Part shown: piece by piece, positions 1 to 4,882 of the stretch
Numbering within the stretch: the first letter of the stretch is position 1
Layout: each line of letters begins with the position of its first letter
Assembly (NCBI RefSeq): GCF_029762515.1
Contig: NZ_JARVGN010000096.1
Location: 1-6,297, forward strand
Source: Methanocalculus sp.
GTDB lineage: Archaea > Halobacteriota > Methanomicrobia > Methanomicrobiales > Methanocorpusculaceae
Reading direction: 5' to 3'
DNA: 6,297 bases
Notes under the pieces: model-generated
What the model was told of the DNA's origin: nothing
The model's input: only the letters and a program-made list of their open reading frames with translations
The model's database searches: none
Program-made: the position numbers and the translations under genes

Positions 1-504
1 TTCTGCTTTGAGCATGCGTGCCTTCTCAACCTGGAAGGGGTAACTCACCATGGCGACGACGATTGCACCCTGCTCTTTTGCGATCTGAGCCACAACAGGG
101 GCCGATCCGGTTCCGGTCCCTCCACCCATTCCTGCAGTGACGAATACGAGATCTGCTGATTCAAGGAGGCTCTCAAGGGTCGGCCTGGCCATCTCGGCTG
201 CGCGTCTGCCAACATCCGGGAATCCGCCGGCTCCAAGGCCTTTGGTCAGGGATTTGCCGATCAGGACTCTTTTATCGGACTGAACCATATCAAGGTGCTG
301 TTTATCGGTGTTGATTGCGATCGTCTCAGCACCATTCACCTGCATATGGTGAAGCCGGTTTACTGTGTTGTTTCCTGCGCCGCCACACCCGATGATGACA
401 ATGCGTGGATTGCCAAGCATCTCATCATCATCGATGATCGATGATTTAACGCGGTCTTTCTCAATCTCTGCGTGTTTTAGAGCTTCATTTATAATTGTCT
501 GCAT
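1..504 (-). CDS. ftsZ: Cell division protein FtsZ, N-terminal part (runs off left edge)
   Basis: FtsZ is the tubulin-like GTPase that polymerises into the cytoplasmic division ring. The 168 codons visible cover much of the GTPase domain. Residues 34-47 (RIVIIGCGGAGNNT) form the first nucleotide-binding strand and loop. Residues 64-67 (INTD) and 88-94 (KGLGAGG) are typical FtsZ loops, and GGGTGTGSAP at 127-136 is the tubulin/FtsZ signature. The family is usually about 350-400 residues, so roughly half is missing beyond position 1. I chose ATG at 502-504 because GAGGGG lies 7 nt upstream. An in-frame ATG at 517-519 directly abuts the stop of the upstream regulator gene but has no Shine-Dalgarno sequence. 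The gene follows the ribbon-helix-helix gene on the same strand and is probably co-transcribed with it. I cannot tell from this part which archaeal paralogue (FtsZ1 or FtsZ2) it is; linkage to a CdrS-like gene would favour the FtsZ2 type by analogy with haloarchaea. Confidence 0.97.
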   Translation of the reverse strand, partial: MQTIINEALKHAEIEKDRVKSSIIDDDEMLGNPRIVIIGCGGAGNNTVNRLHHMQVNGAETIAINTDKQHLDMVQSDKRVLIGKSLTKGLGAGGFPDVGRRAAEMARPTLESLLESADLVFVTAGMGGGTGTGSAPVVAQIAKEQGAIVVAMVSYPFQVEKARMLKAE

Positions 505-511
505 ACTACAA

Positions 512-517
512 CCCCTC
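512..517 (-). promoter_or_regulatory. Ribosome binding site of ftsZ
   Basis: GAGGGG on the minus strand lies 7 nt before the ATG at 502-504. It decides the ftsZ start in favour of that codon over the in-frame ATG at 517-519, which this element overlaps and which would have only A/T-rich sequence ahead of it. Confidence 0.7.
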
Positions 518-519
518 AT

Positions 520-699
520 TTAAATTTTTAAAGACGTGACCTGATCGCTTTCGCGCATTACCCGATCTCCGTGCTTGGATAGGAGTTCCCGTACTGCATA
601 TCGAACCGCTTCAGATACGGTTGGGAATTCTCCGGCCGCTACCAGTTTCTCCAGCATTTCGACCTGTTGCCTGGGTAATCGGATGGTGATCCTGTCCAT
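520..699 (-). CDS. cdrS: Ribbon-helix-helix regulator, CdrS-like, upstream of ftsZ
   Basis: A 59-residue protein with a complete ribbon-helix-helix (CopG/MetJ/Arc-type) DNA-binding fold. Strand residues 3-9 (RITIRLP) are followed by helix 1 at about 10-22 (RQQVEMLEKLVAAG), a turn with FPT at 25-27, and helix 2 at about 28-42 (VSEAVRYAVRELLSK). Such proteins bind DNA as dimers through the paired N-terminal strand. The ATG at 697-699 is preceded by GGAG at 706-709. The TAA stop directly abuts an in-frame ATG of ftsZ, so the two genes form one tight unit. Known: in haloarchaea a short ribbon-helix-helix protein, CdrS, is encoded next to ftsZ2 and controls cell-division genes. Inferred: this is the methanogen counterpart, and it may bind the phased repeats just upstream of its own gene. 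The fold call is firm; the name rests on similarity of the motif and on gene order. Confidence 0.88.
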   Translation of the reverse strand: MDRITIRLPRQQVEMLEKLVAAGEFPTVSEAVRYAVRELLSKHGDRVMRESDQVTSLKI

Positions 700-710
700 T
701 TCTCACTCCA

Positions 711-776
711 GTCAGACAATTGTCATACATTAATAAGCTAATTGTCAGACATTAAGCGCACAATCGTCTGATCTTA
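711..776 (-). promoter_or_regulatory. Phased repeat array, candidate operator of cdrS-ftsZ
   Basis: Read on the plus strand, the 8-bp core GTCAGACA occurs at 711-718 and 744-751. A one-mismatch copy (GTCATACA) lies at 722-729 and a weaker copy (GTCTGATC) at 766-773. The starts 711, 722, 744 and 766 are 11, 22 and 22 bp apart, so all boxes face the same side of the helix. Around two of them the match extends to 16 bp (aattgtcaKacattaa at 718-733 and 740-755, one mismatch). A perfect 10-bp palindrome GACAATTGTC lies at 715-724. Arrays like this are typical of cooperative binding by small dimeric regulators, including ribbon-helix-helix proteins. The encoded CdrS-like protein is the obvious candidate ligand, which is inference. 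Confidence 0.55.
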
Positions 777-785
777 CTAATCAGA
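767..785. repeat. Inverted repeat TCTGAT-N7-ATCAGA
   Basis: Perfect 6-bp arms (767-772 and 780-785) separated by 7 bp. It overlaps the outermost, weakest box of the phased array ahead of the cdrS-like gene. It could be a regulator site or the top of the array; no regulator can be named. Confidence 0.4.
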
Positions 786-807
786 TAAATGTAGATGTAT
801 CGTTAAT

Positions 808-817
808 GTATATATAG
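808..817 (-). promoter_or_regulatory. Probable TATA element of the cdrS-ftsZ transcript
   Basis: The minus strand reads CTATATATAC here, the clearest TATA-like element in the gap between the divergent genes. With the usual archaeal spacing of about 26 nt, transcription would start near 786. That would give a leader of roughly 85 nt and place the phased repeats just downstream of the start, where a bound protein could block the polymerase. The element is nearly symmetric and could also serve the plus strand. A 17-bp inverted repeat (TAGTTT-N5-AAACTA, 815-831) sits on its upstream side. An alternative TTATTAAT element on the minus strand near 729-736 would start transcription close to the ribosome binding site. 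Confidence 0.45.
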
Positions 818-960
818 TTTACGAAAAACTACGGAAGCGCCCCTGAACAGCCTTTTCAGAACCCTTTTAATCAGAACAATGCAAATTAATTTGAGTATGA
901 TTCAACCCGCTTTCTTTGAGAATTGTTTTCATCAGATCCTTTCCTGGTGGCCTGCCCTAT

Positions 961-964
961 GAGG
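961..964 (+). promoter_or_regulatory. Ribosome binding site deciding the cobD-like start
   Basis: GAGG at 961-964 lies 9 nt before the ATG at 974-976. The in-frame ATG at 959-961 overlaps it and has only GGTGG upstream, and the in-frame TTG at 923 has nothing convincing. This favours 974. Confidence 0.55.
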
Positions 965-973
965 ATCAAACAC

Positions 974-1966
974 ATGCCAAAAAGGCAGATACATGGTGGT
1001 ATTATCAGGAATCTTCGCAGAGAAGGGCTGAAAAAAGATCTGCTGGACTTCAGTGCAAGCATGAACCCATTCCCTCCTGCTGTTGCATGGGAGCCAGGAG
1101 CATGTGATCTGGGCGATTATCCCGATGACACCTATCTTGATCTGAAGGAGGCGATTGGATCTGTATTTTCACGAAAAATCGAAGAGATCACCGTTGGCAA
1201 TGGATCGGTCGAGCTGATCAGGATCTTTGCGCAGGTGATGGCACCCGCAGGGTCGCGGGCATTTATTGAGAGATCGACATTTGGGGAGTACGCCCAGTCT
1301 GTTCGTCTCGCCGGTGGTACAATTACCCATAATCCTGAAGACAGAGTTGATCTGCGGTATATCTGTAATCCAAACAATCCAACCGGCATGCTCCTTTCAA
1401 AAGATGCGATCAAACAAAGGCTGAAGGAGTGCCGGGATGAGGGCTCCGTCCTCTTTCTGGATGAGGCGTTCATTGATCTCTCGGATCCCGATCAGAGCAT
1501 GGTGGATGAGAGGGATTCTGAACTCTTCATCCTCCGATCACTTACAAAGGCATTTTCTGTACCGGGCATCAGGTTTGGTTTTGGCTTTGGTGATCCGGAT
1601 CTGATCGAAGCGATCGAAAGCACCCGTCCTCCATGGACTGTGAACAGATTTGCTGAGATATACGCAACCGAGGCTATCCGACATCTCCCGAATCTGGCAG
1701 AATCACGAAGAATGATAGCAATTGAGCGTGATTATCTCAACCAATCACTCTGCGCCATCGGTTACACTCCACATCAGTCATCTGCAAACTATATCCTCGT
1801 TGATGTGGGAGTGTCCGCATCAGATCTGGTCCGGCGTCTTCTTCGTGAAGGGGTTCTGGTGAGGGACTGCACATCATTTGGTCTCCCGGAATCGATCAGG
1901 GTTGCAATACGAGGGCATGAGGAGAATCAGATTCTCATTGAGGCATTATCTGCATGCGCGCCTTAA
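974..1966 (+). CDS. cobD: L-threonine-O-3-phosphate decarboxylase, CobD-like PLP enzyme
   Basis: A 330-residue fold-type I pyridoxal-phosphate protein of the histidinol-phosphate aminotransferase/CobD family. CobD decarboxylates L-threonine-O-3-phosphate to (R)-1-amino-2-propanol O-2-phosphate, the linker that joins the corrin ring to the nucleotide loop of cobamides. Visible features: HGG at residues 7-9 followed by LLDFSASMNP, the N-terminal pattern typical of CobD; CNPNNPTG at 131-138; LDEAF at 162-166 with the cofactor-ring aspartate D163; SLTKAF with the Schiff-base lysine K192; and a C-terminal SIRVAIRG whose R309 should hold the substrate carboxyl or phosphate. The start at 974 is chosen from the GAGG box and because homologues begin shortly before HGG; an ATG at 959 would add five residues. 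The 3' end overlaps cobY by 13 bp, and the pairing with cobY supports the cobamide role over histidine synthesis. A histidinol-phosphate aminotransferase activity cannot be excluded from sequence alone. Confidence 0.85.
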   Translation: MPKRQIHGGIIRNLRREGLKKDLLDFSASMNPFPPAVAWEPGACDLGDYPDDTYLDLKEAIGSVFSRKIEEITVGNGSVELIRIFAQVMAPAGSRAFIERSTFGEYAQSVRLAGGTITHNPEDRVDLRYICNPNNPTGMLLSKDAIKQRLKECRDEGSVLFLDEAFIDLSDPDQSMVDERDSELFILRSLTKAFSVPGIRFGFGFGDPDLIEAIESTRPPWTVNRFAEIYATEAIRHLPNLAESRRMIAIERDYLNQSLCAIGYTPHQSSANYILVDVGVSASDLVRRLLREGVLVRDCTSFGLPESIRVAIRGHEENQILIEALSACAP

Positions 1967-2556
1967 TCATGGCAGGAGGAGTTGGATCGCGCCTTGACAT
2001 GGGGGAAAAACCCCTTGTCAGAATAGCAGGCCGTCCGATGATTCGTTTTGTTATTGATGCATTTTTAGCAGCAGGTGTAACTCCGATTATCGTAACATCC
2101 ATAAAAACGCCCTACACAAAAAACTGGTGCCGGGCACATGATATCCTGTTTGTCTCTACTGATGGCACGGGTTATATCGAAGATCTCGCTCAGGCAGTCT
2201 CAATTCTTGAAGAGAACGGTCCTTTTTTTGTAGCTGTCTCGGACATCCCCTGTATCCGGCCGGATATTATCTCTTACATATGGGAGGAGTATGCGATTTC
2301 AGGGATGCAGGCCTGCTCAACCTGGATCCCTCTCACTCTCTGCAGCTGTTTTGAAACCACGCCCCGCTACCAGATGGAGATTAATGGTGTCCCGGCAAGC
2401 CCGGCGGGAATCAATATCCTTGATGGTTCATGTATTCATGCGGAGCAGGAGGAACTCCGGCTCCTTCTCCATGATCCGGGGCTTGTATTCAATGTAAATA
2501 CCCGGTTTGAGCTTGAACTTCTTGAAAAGCACTTTCAGTCACTCATGAAACGATGA
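1954..2556 (+). CDS. cobY: GTP:adenosylcobinamide-phosphate guanylyltransferase CobY
   Basis: A 200-residue nucleotidyltransferase. CobY is the archaeal, non-orthologous replacement of bacterial CobU. It transfers GMP from GTP to adenosylcobinamide phosphate, making the activated AdoCbi-GDP that later receives the lower base. Visible: the glycine-rich NTP-binding start LIMAGGVGSRL (residues 4-14) followed by EKPL and GRPMI; GTGYIEDL at 71-78; SDIP at 96-99 with the likely metal-binding D97; PAGIN at 150-154; and NVNT at 180-183, all as in the methanogen CobY family. The length matches the family. The ATG lies 13 bp inside the end of the cobD-like gene, with GAGG 10 nt upstream inside that gene. 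This implies translational coupling in one operon with consecutive pathway roles. The general NTP-transferase fold is certain; the CobY assignment is strong from the motif set and context. Confidence 0.9.
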   Translation: MRALIMAGGVGSRLDMGEKPLVRIAGRPMIRFVIDAFLAAGVTPIIVTSIKTPYTKNWCRAHDILFVSTDGTGYIEDLAQAVSILEENGPFFVAVSDIPCIRPDIISYIWEEYAISGMQACSTWIPLTLCSCFETTPRYQMEINGVPASPAGINILDGSCIHAEQEELRLLLHDPGLVFNVNTRFELELLEKHFQSLMKR

Positions 2557-2593
2557 GAAATGATCCCTTTTACAAGGAACGATTCGTCAGAAT

Positions 2594-2601
2594 GCATATA
2601 A
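2594..2601 (+). promoter_or_regulatory. TATA element placed for a leaderless ornithine cyclodeaminase mRNA
   Basis: GCATATAA, centred near 2598, lies about 26 nt before the ATG at 2624. That is the normal distance from TATA to transcription start in archaea. No Shine-Dalgarno sequence precedes the ATG. Together these suggest that the transcript begins at or within a few bases of the start codon, and that this gene is transcribed separately from cobD-cobY. Confidence 0.5.
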
Positions 2602-2623
2602 CGAAAACTGCTGACTAGTATAT

Positions 2624-3859
2624 ATGAACCATTCGCGGGAGATCGAGGTCGAGGGTCATATCATTGATTCGGGCATTATGACACGGGTTTTTGACCGTAT
2701 CATGGATATGGGGGGAGACTTTGAGATCATCACGTTTGATGTCGGAAAGAAGAAAGTTGATCCAAGCTTTGCCCGGCTCCGTGTCTTTGCCGAAACTGAG
2801 GAGAAACTCGACTTAATAACAAGCGAGCTTCATCGGTATGGTATACGCCTCATTGATGCTGATAATGTCAGGCTTCTTCCTGCGGAGGCTGACCGGGTTA
2901 TTCCATCCGGCTTTTATTCAACAACCAATCATCCGACATCAATAAGGTATAATGATGATTGGATTCTGGTTGAGAACATTGAGATGGATTGCATAATCAA
3001 AGTAGATCCAAACAATTCGCGTGCTTTCTGTATCCCTCTCTCAAAGCTGCGAAAAGGTGACTATGTCGTCCTGGGTGAAGCGGGTGTCAGGGTTATCTAT
3101 CCTGAACGGCCCCGGGAAACCGGCATGTTTGAGTTCATGCACGGGCAGGTCTCCTCTGAACGGCCAAGCGAGACCATCGTCAGAAAGATCGCAGAGGAGC
3201 TGCTGAAAGTAAAGGCAAAAGGGCAGAAGGTTGCTCTCGTCGGCGGACCGGCAATTGTTCATACCGGCGCAGGAGAAGCACTTGCAACCCTGATCCGGAA
3301 AGGATACATCGATATCCTCTTCAGCGGCAATGCCCTTGCCACTCATGATATTGAGAGCAATTTGTTTGGAACTTCCCTTGGAATGAATCTCAAAACAGGT
3401 GATCTCGTAACCGGCGGTCATAAGCACCATATTATCGCAATCAGCGAGGTGATGCGTGCCGGATCAATAGCAGCTGCCGTTGAATCCGGGGTGATCACTC
3501 AGGGGATTATGTATGAGTGCGTGAAAGCAGGTATACCCTATCTGCTCGCAGGCTCGATCCGGGATGACGGTCCTCTTCCTGATGTAATAACCGATGTTGT
3601 GGTGGCACAGGATGCAATCAGGGCCAATCTTGGTGATTGCGGGATGGTTCTCATGATCGGAACACTTCTCCACTCGATTGCTGTTGGCAACTGCCTGCCT
3701 TCCTATGTTAAGACGATCTGTGTGGATATCAACCCGGCGTCTGTTACAAAACTGATGGATCGTGGAACCAGTCAGGCGATAGGTGTTGTCTCGGATGCAG
3801 GGACATTCATTCCGGCTCTCCTTGCTGCACTCCAGCACCAGAAAGAGACGTCAAAATAA
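2624..3859 (+). CDS. Archaeal-type ornithine cyclodeaminase (LOR/SDH-domain, TIGR00300-like)
   Basis: A 411-residue cytoplasmic protein that I recognise as the archaeal LOR/SDH-domain family. Known: a methanococcal member and the C-terminal part of cyanobacterial AgrE/ArgZ proteins act as NAD-dependent ornithine cyclodeaminases (L-ornithine to L-proline plus ammonia), unrelated to the bacterial mu-crystallin type. Visible: an N-terminal alpha/beta domain (about 1-110, starting REIEVEGHIIDSGIM); a middle beta region with the characteristic SIRYNDDW near 106-113; and a Rossmann-like C-terminal half with VALVGGPAIVHTGAGEAL at about 203-220, FSGNALATHDIE near 234-245, and VTGGHKHHI near 264-272. 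The length fits the stand-alone family. The start has no ribosome binding site and looks leaderless. It lies 68 bp after cobY on the same strand but with its own promoter, so a link to cobamide synthesis is not implied. Its likely role is proline supply. The family assignment is firm; the exact reaction is inferred. Confidence 0.82.
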   Translation: MNHSREIEVEGHIIDSGIMTRVFDRIMDMGGDFEIITFDVGKKKVDPSFARLRVFAETEEKLDLITSELHRYGIRLIDADNVRLLPAEADRVIPSGFYSTTNHPTSIRYNDDWILVENIEMDCIIKVDPNNSRAFCIPLSKLRKGDYVVLGEAGVRVIYPERPRETGMFEFMHGQVSSERPSETIVRKIAEELLKVKAKGQKVALVGGPAIVHTGAGEALATLIRKGYIDILFSGNALATHDIESNLFGTSLGMNLKTGDLVTGGHKHHIIAISEVMRAGSIAAAVESGVITQGIMYECVKAGIPYLLAGSIRDDGPLPDVITDVVVAQDAIRANLGDCGMVLMIGTLLHSIAVGNCLPSYVKTICVDINPASVTKLMDRGTSQAIGVVSDAGTFIPALLAALQHQKETSK

Positions 3860-3866
3860 AAAAAAA
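3858..3866 (-). terminator. T9 tract ending the RaSEA transcript
   Basis: On the minus strand, nine consecutive T residues follow directly after the RaSEA stop codon. Archaeal RNA polymerase terminates at such U-tracts without a hairpin. The tract fills the whole 7-bp gap to the convergent cyclodeaminase gene and overlaps its stop codon. No comparable T-run serves the plus-strand gene nearby. Confidence 0.55.
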
Positions 3867-4862
3867 TTACCGGGTAAGGGGCATGCACCAGGGCATCTCA
3901 TTGCCAAGGATATACTCCCACTCTTCTTTACAATCACAGCCTGTATCATATACGGCCTGGAGAAGGCTGCGATCAAAGCTCAGCGAATAAAGATTAATCG
4001 CATTTTTTATCTCCCGATCACATTCACCGCAGTTATGTGGTCCACGGGCAAACCCGCCCCCAACAGGATCACAACTGACCTTTTCATCGGTTGAGAGGAG
4101 GACATCAAGGGCACTCCAGAGGTATGGAGGCCGGTATGCTCCGCGTTTCCAATAGTACTCAACATCAGTTCGCTTCTGAACTGTGCAGAGATTCATTGAC
4201 ATCAAATCCGAATACGGTGCCGCCTCACGGATAGAGGTCTTCATATCTGCTATCGCTTCTTTTTCAGTCATGAAGAGTGGTTTCATCATCAGATATGACT
4301 TGACACCGACACCGGCTTCTTCTGCCTCTTTGGCTGCCCGGATAAAGTCGGCAAATGCCATTCCCTTGTCAATGCATTTCTCTCTGATTCGATCGTCTGT
4401 TGTCTCAAGCCCGATTGCAACATAGAGGGGCATCGTATGATCGCCGCAATCAATCTGGTCGAGGAATGAAGCAATTGCCGTCTGGGAAATATATTCGGCA
4501 CGGGATTCGGCAATCGCAATTTTTCCCCTGATGAGCCTCCCAAGTTCCTCTCTCGCTTCCAGCGGAACTTCGTCAGGGTCAAAGAAACTCCCTGAGGTGA
4601 AGATCTTGATCACCTCGTAGTCATCGGAGCGATAATTCTCTTCGATCCACCGGATCTGGGCAATCATCCGCTCTTTTAATTCGCTCGTTTCTAATGAATG
4701 GTACCGTTCAAACCGGTATCCGCACATCCTGCACCTGTTCCAGCGGCAACCGCCGGATTTCAGAATAATGGTGAGTGTTTTTTTAATCTCGCCATCTATC
4801 AGGTCTTCCCCCATCCATGAGGCAAGGGGCTTCTCAACTGTTCGGGATACCATTAAAACCAT
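3867..4862 (-). CDS. Archaeosine biosynthesis radical SAM protein RaSEA
   Basis: A 331-residue radical SAM enzyme of the TIGR01210 type. Known: ArcS attaches lysine to preQ0 at tRNA position 15 in euryarchaea, and RaSEA then cleaves the lysine adduct by radical chemistry to leave archaeosine, which stabilises the tRNA core. Visible: KPLASW at residues 11-16, a conserved N-terminal element of the family; the cluster-binding cysteines C39, C44 and C47 in GGCRWNRCRMCGY (CX4CX2C, unlike the usual CX3CX2C); TSGSFFDPDEVP at 89-100; AESR at 118-121; IGLET at 150-154; and a cysteine-rich C-terminal part (CDPVGGGFARGPHNCGEC) likely to be structural. ATG at 4862 or the in-frame ATG at 4853 could be the start; neither has a ribosome binding site, and both precede KPLASW. 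The gene is convergent with the cyclodeaminase and divergent from the surface-protein gene, so it is probably monocistronic. The partner ArcS is not in the window. Confidence 0.88.
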   Translation of the reverse strand: MVLMVSRTVEKPLASWMGEDLIDGEIKKTLTIILKSGGCRWNRCRMCGYRFERYHSLETSELKERMIAQIRWIEENYRSDDYEVIKIFTSGSFFDPDEVPLEAREELGRLIRGKIAIAESRAEYISQTAIASFLDQIDCGDHTMPLYVAIGLETTDDRIREKCIDKGMAFADFIRAAKEAEEAGVGVKSYLMMKPLFMTEKEAIADMKTSIREAAPYSDLMSMNLCTVQKRTDVEYYWKRGAYRPPYLWSALDVLLSTDEKVSCDPVGGGFARGPHNCGECDREIKNAINLYSLSFDRSLLQAVYDTGCDCKEEWEYILGNEMPWCMPLTR

Positions 4863-4882
4863 ATAAATATGATATCTCGATC
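4853..4882. promoter_or_regulatory. Shared AT-rich divergent start region
   Basis: Only 20 bp separate the putative start codons of the RaSEA gene (4862, minus) and the surface-protein gene (4883, plus). The stretch contains ATATAAATAT at 4861-4870, TATA-like on both strands, and CATTAAAAC at 4851-4859, whose centre lies about 27 nt before the plus-strand ATG. The second would fit a leaderless plus-strand mRNA. The first is too close to either start for the standard 26-nt spacing. Neither gene has a Shine-Dalgarno sequence. Confidence 0.4.

Noticed and set aside
45..236. Second minus-strand frame within ftsZ
   Set aside because: It is an out-of-frame reading of the FtsZ GTPase region; the ftsZ frame carries the tubulin signature.
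934..962. Sequence CCTGGTGGCCTGCCC resembling the B12 box of a cobalamin riboswitch ahead of the cobamide genes
   Set aside because: It matches the box consensus at only about half of its positions, overlaps the possible starts of the gene, and I find no other conserved riboswitch parts in the preceding 200 bases. Cobalamin riboswitches are also not typical of these archaea.
923..973. Longer version of the cobD-like gene starting with TTG at 923
   Set aside because: The extra N-terminal residues have no family counterpart, there is no ribosome site, and a better placed ATG with GAGG lies at 974.
1132..1473. Minus-strand open frame of 113 codons inside the cobD-like gene
   Set aside because: It lies wholly within a well-supported PLP-enzyme gene on the other strand and has no recognisable domain.
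3041..3838. Two minus-strand open frames inside the cyclodeaminase gene
   Set aside because: They are antisense to conserved family motifs, show no protein-like domain pattern, and lack ribosome sites.
4817..4882. Longer version of the surface protein starting at 4817
   Set aside because: It would put 22 residues in front of a textbook signal peptide and overlap the RaSEA 5' end; ATG at 4883 begins the signal peptide exactly.
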